The translations under genes and the position numbers were made by a program. From Pseudomonadales bacterium (GTDB lineage Bacteria > Pseudomonadota > Gammaproteobacteria > Pseudomonadales > JAHRWD01), in NCBI GenBank assembly GCA_016763075.1, contig JAESUM010000046.1, forward strand, positions 1 to 60,189: a stretch of 60,189 bases of DNA. The letters are read 5' to 3'. The notes beneath the pieces were generated by a model that was not told the origin of the DNA, did not search any database, and worked only from the letters and a program-made list of their open reading frames with translations. Shown piece by piece: positions 39,385 to 48,349 of this stretch. Within the stretch, counting starts at the first letter, position 1; each line of letters starts with the position of its first letter.

Positions 39385-39763
39385 TCGAGCGTCTCCATAT
39401 TTCGAACTGGGTTGTACCCAGGTAATTACTGCGTTTGCCAAGTTGGTGGCTTTGTTGGCCTACATGCTGATGTTTGGCGCTAGCAACACTTACAGCCACG
39501 AACGAATAACAGCCAAAATTGAGGTGCATTACAGCCGCGCTAAAATAGCATAAAACGGCGTTCAGAGCATTACTCAAGCGCGATAAAATCAGCAATATAA
39601 AACTCTTTTTGAGTCGTGAATCAAAAATTACTGCCGTCATGCAGCACGAGTTGTAAGCCATCACGCAAGGCGTTGCTGGGTGCTTGTTGGATGGTTGCTA
39701 GGTGGTATGACATATGTTCAACTAACTGGCTATTTGACCTGTAAATAACAAACTGAGGTTTTT
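39385..39763. other. Intergenic region between yfgD-type gene and the Nudix gene
   Basis: About 380 bp between divergent genes. Short open frames here show no recognisable family. It must hold promoters for both sides; a TTGACC hexamer lies near 39735 but has no good -10. No RNA gene or repeat is visible. Confidence 0.5.
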
Positions 39764-40318
39764 ATGGCGAAGGCAATTCCAGCAGCGACTGTTGCGCCAC
39801 TACGTGATGGCCCCGATGGGCTTGAAGTATTATTATTGCGCCGTAATGCGAAGTTGGAATTTGTTGGCGGTGCTTGGGTTTTCCCCGGTGGAAGAATTGA
39901 CCCCGAAGATTACGATACCCCGGCCTCCACTGAGCTCGATGCAGCCTACCGCGCTGCAGTTCGTGAATGCAGCGAAGAAGCAGATTTAGATATAAAGGCA
40001 TCTGATTTGGTCTGCATCTCCCATTGGACCACGCCGGAAGCTGCACCCAAACGATTCGCCACTTGGTTTTTTATCACGCCTGCCAATGTTCAACAACAAG
40101 TGGTGATTGATGGCGGCGAAATTCACGGCTACCAATGGGTGCGTCCCGCTAAAGCTATTGAGCAATATCACGCGGGAGAAATTCTAATAATTTTGCCAAC
40201 GTACCGAACATTAGAGCAGTTGACTGAGTTCTCGACAGTAGCTGGTGCAATAGCTGCGTATGCAGATAAAGACCCTGTGATTGTGCCGGTATCTGAATCG
40301 AGCGCAGCGGCTCCTTAA
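39764..40318 (+). CDS. Nudix hydrolase (NUDT19-like arrangement)
   Basis: The 184 aa protein has a Nudix box split by an insertion: GGAWVFPGGRIDPEDYD near residue 34, and then AVRECSEEADLDI (the RExxEE part) near residue 67. This spacing is typical of the NUDT19-like branch, which includes CoA-ester and nucleotide diphosphatases. Substrate unknown. GAGG Shine-Dalgarno eight bases before the ATG. Confidence 0.87.
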   Translation: MAKAIPAATVAPLRDGPDGLEVLLLRRNAKLEFVGGAWVFPGGRIDPEDYDTPASTELDAAYRAAVRECSEEADLDIKASDLVCISHWTTPEAAPKRFATWFFITPANVQQQVVIDGGEIHGYQWVRPAKAIEQYHAGEILIILPTYRTLEQLTEFSTVAGAIAAYADKDPVIVPVSESSAAAP

Positions 40319-40366
40319 TTTATTGTGCCAGCGACACTTTAATTTACTCTTTAAGAAGTATAAAAA

Positions 40367-41692
40367 ATGCCCTTACTAAAAATTAACTGGCGCAGGCTAG
40401 TGCGGCTACAGCGCGTAATATTAGCAGCTGTTATTTTGTTTCCTGCTACAGCTCACGCGCTTGAATTAGAGCCGCGGCATCGTCCGGACTCACCTCTGCC
40501 TGTTATAGAGTACAGCGCTGAGTTGAGTTACAGCGACTATGTCGAGCAGGCTAGAGACATCATATTAAACCGGCATCCGCACGCCGATAAAATATTACCC
40601 GGTACCAATGGGTTGAAAGTTGTAGATTTAATCGCACCTAAACAATGGCCCCGCGCAAGTACATGCGGTACACCGAAGAAAGGGATACTGCTGATACACG
40701 GTTTGTCTGATTCGCCGTATACCGTTGGTGATGTGGGTGATGACCTCAATCGAGATTGCGCGTTAGTGCGCTCAGTTTTATTACCAGGTCATAGTACAGT
40801 ACCAGGGGATTTGGTCGCGGTAACCGATCAAGATTGGATAAATGCCAGCAATTGGGCCATACAGAGTTTTGCTGGTGAAGTAGAAGAACTTGTCATATTA
40901 GGGTATTCCACAGGGGCAACCTTAGCGCTCGAATATGTGATTCGAAACCAATCTAAAACAGCTGCTTCGCGCTCATTAGCGCTAGGTGGTAGTCATGATA
41001 AAGCAGCCACTCAAACAACAAAAATTACCGGGTTAATACTGTTGTCATCGGCGATAGCTATTAATACATCGGTGTCATTTATGGCAGGTTGGGTCGATTG
41101 TTTAGGTTCAATCTTTAATGAGCGCTGGCGCTGGGCATCCATTGACAAGGATCTAGATTTTGCAAAATATGAATCGTTTCCTATGAATGCCGCGGCGCAG
41201 ATTCATAATTTAATTAAACGTATGGGTGAAAGGGACGATAAAGCTAACCCGGTTTCTGTGCCAGTATTGATGATTTCATCCAAACAAGATACAACTATCA
41301 ATGCCATAAAAACGATTGAGTTTTTTGAAAATAGAACCACTTCAAATAGCAAGATGTTGCTGTATAACAGTGATATAACAAAAATTACTGATACGAGAAT
41401 TGAAGTGCGTGACAGTACTAACCACGCAAAAAATATATTGAGTTTGGGTCATACCTCCATGTCGATGAAGCCTTCGAATGCTCATTACGGTGAAAATGGC
41501 GATTACGTTAGCTGCCTGCATTATGGCTCTGGCTCAGAGCAAGAAAGCTGCTTAGACCGCTCCAATACCGATATTCGGTATGGTGAAGTCACCGAAGAAA
41601 ATAAAGCCAAAGGCACACTTCGTCGTATCAGTTGGAACCATGATTATGACTATGCACTTGATCGTATGAATCAGTTTTTAGAATCGCTCTAA
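40367..41692 (+). CDS. Secreted alpha/beta hydrolase (esterase-like)
   Basis: The 441 aa protein has an N-terminal signal peptide (hydrophobic residues about 17-30, cleavage after AHA near 33). The oxyanion-hole motif LLIHGLSDSPYT lies near residue 110 and the nucleophile elbow GYSTGATLALEYV near 184. Asp in SSKQDTTINA (near 308) and His in SLGHTSMSM (near 365) are the likely acid and base. It resembles periplasmic carboxylesterases or lipases; substrate unknown. It lies 48 bp after the Nudix gene and is followed by the K+ channel. Confidence 0.8.
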   Translation: MPLLKINWRRLVRLQRVILAAVILFPATAHALELEPRHRPDSPLPVIEYSAELSYSDYVEQARDIILNRHPHADKILPGTNGLKVVDLIAPKQWPRASTCGTPKKGILLIHGLSDSPYTVGDVGDDLNRDCALVRSVLLPGHSTVPGDLVAVTDQDWINASNWAIQSFAGEVEELVILGYSTGATLALEYVIRNQSKTAASRSLALGGSHDKAATQTTKITGLILLSSAIAINTSVSFMAGWVDCLGSIFNERWRWASIDKDLDFAKYESFPMNAAAQIHNLIKRMGERDDKANPVSVPVLMISSKQDTTINAIKTIEFFENRTTSNSKMLLYNSDITKITDTRIEVRDSTNHAKNILSLGHTSMSMKPSNAHYGENGDYVSCLHYGSGSEQESCLDRSNTDIRYGEVTEENKAKGTLRRISWNHDYDYALDRMNQFLESL

Positions 41693-41777
41693 TATGCTGG
41701 CTTATATGTTGATGCATATGATTTTTCGCATACGTATAGGTGTAATGATGCGTAGCAAAGGTTCGTGTTGGTAGCTT

Positions 41778-42638
41778 ATGAATTCAGCACCCAATTCAGT
41801 CGAAGACTCCGAACAAGTTTTGACGTTACGTGAAAAAATATATCGAGTTATATTCGGTACCGAAACCCCGATGGGGCGGTTGTTCGACGAAATATTACTG
41901 ATCGCCATTTTAATAAGTGTATCGATAGTTGTGTTCAGCAGTGTAACGTTTCTGTCACACACTTATGGGCAGTGGTTTAGTTTTGCCGAATGGTTTTTTA
42001 CCATCGCCTTTACGATCGAATATGGCTTTAGATTATATTGTTCTCCTAATCCATTCCGGTATGCACGAAGTTTTTTTGGGTTGGTCGATTTTTTTTCAAT
42101 CATTCCAACCTATGTCGCGTTTTTATTTTTCCCTGGCGCTGAGTATTTACTTATTATTCGACTACTACGTGTGCTGCGTGTATTTCGTGTACTTAAATTA
42201 ATACGGTACCTGCAAGAAGCCAATGTTTTGGGGCGTTCAATTTATAATTCACGCCGTAAAATATTGGTGTTTTCCTTTTCTATTTTGGTACTAGTTACCA
42301 TCTACGGTGCGCTGATGTATGCCATAGAAGGGCCTGAAAATGGCTTCACAAGCATACCCAAAGGGATGTATTGGGCTATCGTAACGATCACCACGGTTGG
42401 TTACGGCGATATCGCACCTCATACCGAGCTGGGCCGCATGTTGGCGGCCTTAGTTATGATTACCGGTTACGCCATTATTGCGGTGCCAACCGGTATTATT
42501 ACTGCAGAGTTATCGAACGAAATGCAGTTGGAGCGAAACCTTCGAACGTGTTCAAACTGCGAAAGATTTGGACACGATACCAACGCCGTTTACTGCAAAC
42601 ACTGTGGCGTTATGATGGAGCCGAGCGAGGAACCATAA
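41778..42638 (+). CDS. Voltage-gated potassium channel subunit with C-terminal zinc ribbon
   Basis: The 286 aa six-helix channel has an S4-like voltage sensor with regularly spaced Arg (IIRLLRVLRVFRVLKLIRYL, about residues 126-145) and the K+ selectivity filter TTVGYGDIAPHTELGRM near residue 209. After S6 a short tail carries two Cys pairs, CSNCERFGHDTNAVYCKHCG (about 257-276), which look like a zinc ribbon. It should form a K+-selective tetramer in the inner membrane. The ribbon could help tetramerise the channel or sense redox state. Confidence 0.9.
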   Translation: MNSAPNSVEDSEQVLTLREKIYRVIFGTETPMGRLFDEILLIAILISVSIVVFSSVTFLSHTYGQWFSFAEWFFTIAFTIEYGFRLYCSPNPFRYARSFFGLVDFFSIIPTYVAFLFFPGAEYLLIIRLLRVLRVFRVLKLIRYLQEANVLGRSIYNSRRKILVFSFSILVLVTIYGALMYAIEGPENGFTSIPKGMYWAIVTITTVGYGDIAPHTELGRMLAALVMITGYAIIAVPTGIITAELSNEMQLERNLRTCSNCERFGHDTNAVYCKHCGVMMEPSEEP

Positions 42639-42681
42639 CCTAAAAAAGCGTTAGCGGTTATGGTTAGTGATGCAAATAAGC

Positions 42682-42719
42682 ACAATAAATAGGCCACTTT
42701 TCAGTGGCCTATTTATTGT
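42682..42719. terminator. Bidirectional terminator between K+ channel and acyl-CoA synthetase genes
   Basis: A perfect 17-bp stem (42682-42698 with 42703-42719) closed by a TTTC loop. The AT-rich outer arms give an A-tract on one side and a T-tract on the other (ATTTATTGTT then GGTTTTG), so it can stop transcription from both convergent genes. Confidence 0.85.
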
Positions 42720-42747
42720 TGGTTTTGTTGAGTTTCAACTACATGGA

Positions 42748-44295
42748 TTAGACAATTTTAGAATCCATCTTGCCCCAATAACGGTCTCGAACTAAACGTT
42801 TGTACATCTTGCCATTGGGATGACGTGGTAGTTCAGCGTCAAAATCTACCGAGCGTGGACACTTCACATGGGAGATATGATCCTTACAAAATTGGATCAG
42901 TTCCTCACCAAAGGCTTCAGTGGCATCTGCCATATCTATCGGCTGAATCACGGCTTTTACTTCTTCGCCAAAGTCTTCATTGGGTACACCAATAACCGCA
43001 ACATCCGCCACCTTTGGATGAGTGATTAGATGGTTTTCAACTTCTTGAGGGTAAATGTTGACACCGCCAGAGATGATCATGAAAGCCTTACGGTCAGTCA
43101 AATACAGGTAACCATCTTCGTCCATACGGCCAACATCACCCAGCGTGCTCCACTCGGGATTAGTGGGGTGGTAGGAATCTTTGGTTTTCTCGGGGTCATT
43201 GTGATATGCAAAAACTTGTCCGCTTTCGAAGTAGATAGTACCTGCTTCTCCGATTGGAAGTTCATTGCCTTCATCATCGCAAATATGCATTCCGCCCATT
43301 GCGCTAGTACCCACTGAGCCTTTGTGCTCAAGCCATTCTTGCGGGCCAATTGCGGTGCTGCCGTTGCCCTCTGAGCCGCCGTAATATTCGTAAATAATCG
43401 GGCCCCACCAATCCATCATTTGCTCTTTAATTTTCACGGGGCAAGGTGCAGCGGCGTGAATAGCGCATCGGTGGCTGGATAAGTCGTATTTTGTACGCAG
43501 CTCTGCAGGCATTTTGAGCATGCGTACAAACATGGTGGGCACCCACTGGCTGTCGGTGACCTTGTATTCTTCGATCAGCTTTAGCGAGCCTTCAGCGTCA
43601 AACTTTCTCATGATAATTACGGTGCCGCCAATCGCTAAAATACAGCGTGAGTAGCCTAGTGGCGCAGCGTGGTATAGCGGAGCTGGCGACAGATAAACCG
43701 TATTTTCATCAAAACCATACCGCGGTGGTAGCATTTCAGTCATACGGTTTAGCGTTGTGATAGATCCACCGGGAATAGGTTTTCGTACCCCTTTTGGTCT
43801 GCCAGTAGTACCCGATGAATAAAGCATCTCAGTGCCTGCAGATTCATCTGCAAGTGGTTCTATTGATTGCGTGGCGCAGGCTGCTTCGAGCCCTTCGTAG
43901 CCAGCGATTGGGTCATCCAGCATATATTTGACAGAAGTGCCGGCTAATTTATCGACTAATTTTTCGGCTATATCGACCATTGCTCGGCTGGTAATAAATG
44001 CTTTTGCACCGCAATCAGTAACGATGTAGTCGACTTCGTCTTCGGTTAGTTTGTCGCTAATGGGTGTGAAGTACAGGCCTACTCGGTGCGCGGCTGCAAC
44101 GATGATATGGAACCATTTATGGTTTTCCATAAAGAACGCCATTCCGTCTCCGGGTTGCAACCCTGCGTCACGAAAGACCCTAGAGAGCTGAATCGATTTA
44201 TCGTTAAGCTCTTTGTAGCTGATTTTCTCGCCGGTGTCCGCTAATACAAATGCGATTTTATCCGGGTTGTTGGCGGCATGAATTGAAATATGCAT
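42748..44295 (-). CDS. Acyl-CoA synthetase (AMP-forming), copy 1
   Basis: 515 aa from ATG 44295 (MHISIHAANNPDK). The ANL-family P-loop-like motif SSGTTGRPKGVR lies near residue 160, YEYYGGSEGNG near 300, TLGDVGRMDEDGYLYLTDR near 390, and the catalytic Lys in PRHPNGKMYKRL near 495. It activates a carboxylic acid to its acyl-CoA through an adenylate; probably medium/long-chain or an aromatic acid, not decidable here. The open frame extends 15 codons upstream, but the start chosen aligns with copy 2. Paralogue of the gene at 44594-46141: the last about 115 residues are nearly identical. Confidence 0.9.
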   Translation of the reverse strand: MHISIHAANNPDKIAFVLADTGEKISYKELNDKSIQLSRVFRDAGLQPGDGMAFFMENHKWFHIIVAAAHRVGLYFTPISDKLTEDEVDYIVTDCGAKAFITSRAMVDIAEKLVDKLAGTSVKYMLDDPIAGYEGLEAACATQSIEPLADESAGTEMLYSSGTTGRPKGVRKPIPGGSITTLNRMTEMLPPRYGFDENTVYLSPAPLYHAAPLGYSRCILAIGGTVIIMRKFDAEGSLKLIEEYKVTDSQWVPTMFVRMLKMPAELRTKYDLSSHRCAIHAAAPCPVKIKEQMMDWWGPIIYEYYGGSEGNGSTAIGPQEWLEHKGSVGTSAMGGMHICDDEGNELPIGEAGTIYFESGQVFAYHNDPEKTKDSYHPTNPEWSTLGDVGRMDEDGYLYLTDRKAFMIISGGVNIYPQEVENHLITHPKVADVAVIGVPNEDFGEEVKAVIQPIDMADATEAFGEELIQFCKDHISHVKCPRSVDFDAELPRHPNGKMYKRLVRDRYWGKMDSKIV

Positions 44296-44540
44296 CCTGA
44301 CTTCTCCAATACATCGTTGGTTTGGGGTCAAAAGCTTCACATTGCACAGATTTTTACCGCGCAGATGGGCCCGACGGCGCGATGCCGAGCATCAATTTTT
44401 ATAAATATAACTATGAGGTTTTTGACTTTATTATTATATTTTGCGCATAAGTACAATATTCAAGTCAAGGGGAAAAAGCAACGTCAGATATGCAGAGTCG
44501 AAATCTCCTTTATGTTGATCCCTGGCGTGAAAAAGCAGCC

Positions 44541-44566
44541 AAAAAAAAGACCGCTAATAAGCGGCC
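44541..44566 (-). terminator. Rho-independent terminator after acyl-CoA synthetase copy 2
   Basis: On the minus strand, GGCCGCT-TATT-AGCGGTC (7-bp stem, one G-U pair) is followed by eight T. It lies 28 bp after the stop of copy 2, so the two synthetase genes are probably separate transcripts. The remaining stretch to 44340 is AT-rich and probably holds the promoter for copy 1 (minus-strand TTGTAC, 17 bp, TAATAA; weak). Confidence 0.85.
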
Positions 44567-44593
44567 TTTTAATGTCTACAGGATTAAATCGAA

Positions 44594-46141
44594 TTAGACG
44601 ATTTTAGAATCCATTTTCCCCCAATAACGATCCCGAACCAAACGTTTGTACATTTTACCGTTTGGATGACGTGGAAGCTCAGCGTCAAAATCGACTGACC
44701 TCGGGCATTTCACATGGGAGATGTGATCTTTACAGAACTGAATCAGCTCTGCTGCAAATTCTTCAGTCGCATCCGCCATATCCATAGGTTGGATGACCGC
44801 TTTAACTTCTTCGCCAAAGTCTTCGTTAGGTACGCCAATAACCGCAACATCGGCTACTTTTGGATGCGTAATCAGGTGGTTTTCTACTTCTTGCGGGTAA
44901 ATGTTTACACCACCAGAGATAATCATGAAGGCCTTACGGTCGGTCAGATACAGATAACCATCTTCATCAACACGGCCGACATCGCCCAGGGTGCTCCAGT
45001 CAGGGTGTTGCGGGTGGTAGCTGCCGGCGGTTTTACCTTCGTCGTTGTGATAGGTAAACACCACGCCACTTTCAAAATAAATAGTGCCTGGCTCGTTTGC
45101 AGGTAGTTCTTTACCGTCGTCATCGCAAATATGAATGGGAGCACCGGCGGTTTGCCCCACAGAACCTTTATGCTCAAGCCAGTCTGCTGAGTTGATAATG
45201 GTGGTGCCATTGCCCTCTGAGCCAGCGTAATATTCGTGAATAATGGGCCCCCACCATTCGATCATCTGTTCCTTGATTTTAACCGGGCAAGGCGCGGCAG
45301 CATGGATCGCAACCTTATGTGAAGAAAGGTCATATTTAGTACGCAGCTCGACAGGGTCTTTGAGGAATCGAACAAACATCGTGGGGACCCATTGGCTACA
45401 GGTTACTTTGTACTTTTCGATCAACCTTAGTGCTTCATCGGTGCCGAACTTATCCATGATGATGACGGTGCCGCCCACGGCTAAAATACAGCGCGAATAC
45501 CCCAGTGGCGCTGCGTGATACAAGGGCGCTGGGCAAAGATAGATTGAACTTTCGTCAAACCCGTAGCGAGGGGGAATAGTTTCTGTCAATGGCGAGGGTG
45601 AACCCAATGGTGTTCCTGGCAGGGGTCTTCGCACTCCCTTTGGACGGCCAGTGGTGCCGGATGAGTAAAGCATTTCAGAGCCGGATGTTTCATCTTCCAG
45701 TGGTTCTATAGATTGCTTCGCTGTGGCATCCTCAAGTGATTCATAGCCATCAATGGTTCCACTCAACATGAACTTGTCGGCTACGCCAGGCATCAGACTG
45801 GTCATTTCAGCCGCTAGTTCTTTATATTCGGTAGAGGTGATGAACAGTTTTGCGCCGCAATCCGCGACAATATAGGCCACTTCTTCAGCGGTCAGTTTGT
45901 TGCTGATCGGCGTGAAATAAAGCCCAGCTCGGTGAGCGGCACAGGCGATAATGTGGAAATACTTATGGTTCTCTAAATAAAACGCAATGGCATCACCCAC
46001 TTGCAGACCTTGCTCGCGAAATACTCGTGACATCTGAATGGAGATATTGTTGAGTTCGCCATAGGTAACGACGTCACCGGTGGTTGCCATAATAAAGGCT
46101 GGTTTATCAGGGTTCTTTGCCGCGTGTATCGAAGGGTGCAT
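44594..46141 (-). CDS. Acyl-CoA synthetase (AMP-forming), copy 2
   Basis: 515 aa, starting MHPSIHAAKNPDKPAF. It has the same motif order as copy 1: SSGTTGRPKGVR near 160, YEYYAGSEGNG near 300, GDVGRVDEDGYLYLTDR near 390, and catalytic Lys in HPNGKMYKRL. The AMP-binding core differs more from copy 1 than the C-terminal lid does, suggesting different acyl substrates. At DNA level the near-identical C-termini differ at many third positions, so the duplication is not recent. Confidence 0.9.
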   Translation of the reverse strand: MHPSIHAAKNPDKPAFIMATTGDVVTYGELNNISIQMSRVFREQGLQVGDAIAFYLENHKYFHIIACAAHRAGLYFTPISNKLTAEEVAYIVADCGAKLFITSTEYKELAAEMTSLMPGVADKFMLSGTIDGYESLEDATAKQSIEPLEDETSGSEMLYSSGTTGRPKGVRRPLPGTPLGSPSPLTETIPPRYGFDESSIYLCPAPLYHAAPLGYSRCILAVGGTVIIMDKFGTDEALRLIEKYKVTCSQWVPTMFVRFLKDPVELRTKYDLSSHKVAIHAAAPCPVKIKEQMIEWWGPIIHEYYAGSEGNGTTIINSADWLEHKGSVGQTAGAPIHICDDDGKELPANEPGTIYFESGVVFTYHNDEGKTAGSYHPQHPDWSTLGDVGRVDEDGYLYLTDRKAFMIISGGVNIYPQEVENHLITHPKVADVAVIGVPNEDFGEEVKAVIQPMDMADATEEFAAELIQFCKDHISHVKCPRSVDFDAELPRHPNGKMYKRLVRDRYWGKMDSKIV

Positions 46142-46290
46142 CTAGTATCGCTCCATCATTTCTAGTTGAACAACTACCCGTGGAATCGCAGGGTAAAATT
46201 GAGGTTTTTATAATTTTTGTAGCCGATAATGATATTAAAGTTACATGCGCAATGCAATTTGCACCGCAAGTTGAACCCTAATAATAAGTT

Positions 46291-46755
46291 CTAGTGATTG
46301 CCTTCGAAGTCATTTTGGCGCCAAGCTTCGTAGCTGAGAATGGCCACGGTATTGGACAAATTTAAGCTGCGGCTATCGGGTTTCATTGGGATGCGAAGAA
46401 TGTTGTTTGGCTCCAAGCGGTTAAGAATCTCTAGCGGTAAACCGCGGGTTTCAGGGCCAAATAAAAATGTATCGCCTGCTTGATATGTAATGTCGCTGTA
46501 ACAACGACTACCCTTTGTGCTGACAGCAAACAGTCTGGTAGGGGCCTCAGAGCTTAAAAAAGCTTCGAAATTAGCGTGTACTTTGAGGCTGGCTGTTTCG
46601 TGGTAATCCAACCCGGCTCGGCGTAATTGTTTGTCGCTTAGGTTAAACCCAAGCGGCTCAATCAAGTGCAATTGAAAGCCATTGTTAGAGCACAGGCGAA
46701 TAATATTACCGGTGTTCGGTGGGATTTCAGGCTCGAATAATACAATGTGGAACAT
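46291..46755 (-). CDS. trmL: tRNA (cytidine(34)-2'-O)-methyltransferase
   Basis: 154 aa, the typical short SPOUT protein. [20 protein letters not shown] at the N-terminus, [11 protein letters not shown] near residue 95 and [26 protein letters not shown] near 120 form the knotted SAM site. It methylates the wobble base of two leucine tRNAs. It lies 93 bp downstream of ntrC on the other side of its start, on the same strand. Confidence 0.95.
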   Translation of the reverse strand: MFHIVLFEPEIPPNTGNIIRLCSNNGFQLHLIEPLGFNLSDKQLRRAGLDYHETASLKVHANFEAFLSSEAPTRLFAVSTKGSRCYSDITYQAGDTFLFGPETRGLPLEILNRLEPNNILRIPMKPDSRSLNLSNTVAILSYEAWRQNDFEGNH

Positions 46756-46848
46756 GTGGATGATTACCGGTTATTGCGATAGTAGCGTTTTTGACGGGTA
46801 CCAATTTTACGCAAATTCATATGTACATTGCAGCTGAACTACCCGAAT

Positions 46849-48279
46849 TTATTCCTCTGCTTCTTGATCGTCATTAGCGTCTTTATCTAACAAGCCAAGC
46901 TCTTTGATTTTTCTGGTGAGGGTATTTCTGCCCCAGCCTAGTAAATCAGATGCATCTCGTTTGCGGCCAGCGGTTTGCTTGAGTGCGCTTTCTATCATCA
47001 CCCGTTCAAATTGCGGTAACACAGTATCGAGAAGGTCTTGTTTGCCGGTGGCCAGCTCGCGTTCAACCCAAAGGCGCAATGATTGCTGCCAGTTTTCGCC
47101 AATGGCTTCTTGGCTGGTTTGGGTTTGTAATTCTGGGGGTAGGTCGCTGATATGCACTTCTCGGCCTGAGGCCATCACGGTGATCCAGCGGCAAGTGTTT
47201 TGTAACTGGCGCACGTTGCCGGGCCAGCTGAGGTTACATAAATAGTCTTGGGTTTCAGGTTTGAGCACTTTGATTTCAACTTCAATTTCTTTCGCTGCGC
47301 TTTGCAAAAAGTACTGGGTCAGCTTGGGGATATCTTCTCGGCGTTGAGAGAGCGTGGGGATATGAATCCGGATCACGTTGAGCCGGTGAAACAGGTCTTC
47401 GCGAAAACGGCCTTGTTTAACCAGTTCTTCTAAATCTTGATGGGTTGCTGCGATGATTCGTACATTGGCTTTTTTGGGGGTATGGCCACCCACCCGATAG
47501 AACTCATTGTCTGCCAACACTCTGAGCAAGCGGGTTTGGGTTTCGGCGGGCATATCGCCAATCTCATCTAAAAACAAGGTGCCGCCATCGGCTTGTTCAA
47601 AACGCCCGACGCGGTGTTGGTTGGCCCCAGTAAATGCACCCTTTTCGTGGCCAAATAGTTCGGACTCGACCAGATCTTTAGGGATAGCAGCCATATTTAA
47701 TGCAATAAAGGGTGCGTTTTTACGTGGGCTATGGCGGTGTAGCGCCAGCGCTACCAGCTCTTTTCCGGTTCCCGACTGGCCGTTAATCAACACCGTAATG
47801 TTTGATTTTGAAAGCCTGCCAATGGCACGAAACACTTCCTGCATGGCCGGGGCTTCGCCGATGATTTCTTCATCGGGCCCAATAATGGGAGCATCTGTGG
47901 CTTCTTGGTTTTTACTGGCGTGTGCCAATGCACGGTTGACGATATTAGTGGCATCGTCGATATCAAAAGGCTTGGGCAGGTATTCGAACGCACCGCCTTG
48001 GTATGCCGATACAGCGCTGTCGAGGTCTGAATGCGCGGTCATAATAATGACCGGTAGTTCAGGGTAGTTTTGGTGGATTTTGGCGAGTAGCTCGAGCCCG
48101 TCGGTGCCTGGCATACGAATGTCGCTGAGTAATACATCGGGTTTGTTGTGCTGCAATTGCTCCAGTGCGGCATCGGCACTTTCAAAACAAGTCAGTTCTA
48201 ATGCGGTACTTTGTAGGGCTTTTTCAAGCACCCAGCGAATCGATTTATCATCGTCAATAATCCAAACTTTTTGTCGCAT
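46849..48279 (-). CDS. ntrC: Nitrogen regulatory response regulator NtrC (sigma-54 activator)
   Basis: The 476 aa protein has a receiver domain with phospho-Asp in VLLSDIRMPGTDGLELL near residue 54. The AAA+ domain has Walker A NGQSGTGKELV near 169 (the usual Glu of GESGTGKE is Gln here), GHEKGAFTGAN near 212, and DEIGDMPAETQTRLLRVL. A Fis-type helix-turn-helix lies at the C-terminus (GRKRDASDLLGWGRNTLTRK). It activates sigma-54 promoters under nitrogen limitation. It lies 70 bp downstream of ntrB. Confidence 0.97.
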   Translation of the reverse strand: MRQKVWIIDDDKSIRWVLEKALQSTALELTCFESADAALEQLQHNKPDVLLSDIRMPGTDGLELLAKIHQNYPELPVIIMTAHSDLDSAVSAYQGGAFEYLPKPFDIDDATNIVNRALAHASKNQEATDAPIIGPDEEIIGEAPAMQEVFRAIGRLSKSNITVLINGQSGTGKELVALALHRHSPRKNAPFIALNMAAIPKDLVESELFGHEKGAFTGANQHRVGRFEQADGGTLFLDEIGDMPAETQTRLLRVLADNEFYRVGGHTPKKANVRIIAATHQDLEELVKQGRFREDLFHRLNVIRIHIPTLSQRREDIPKLTQYFLQSAAKEIEVEIKVLKPETQDYLCNLSWPGNVRQLQNTCRWITVMASGREVHISDLPPELQTQTSQEAIGENWQQSLRLWVERELATGKQDLLDTVLPQFERVMIESALKQTAGRKRDASDLLGWGRNTLTRKIKELGLLDKDANDDQEAEE

Positions 48280-48349
48280 GCTGTCTCTCGGTGTTGTGTT
48301 TTAAATAGTAATTATTTTTGTGCTTTGCGCCGAACTGCGTATACCAGTG

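Noticed and set aside
42748-46141. Recent gene conversion between the two acyl-CoA synthetases
   Set aside because: The nearly identical C-termini differ at many synonymous positions.
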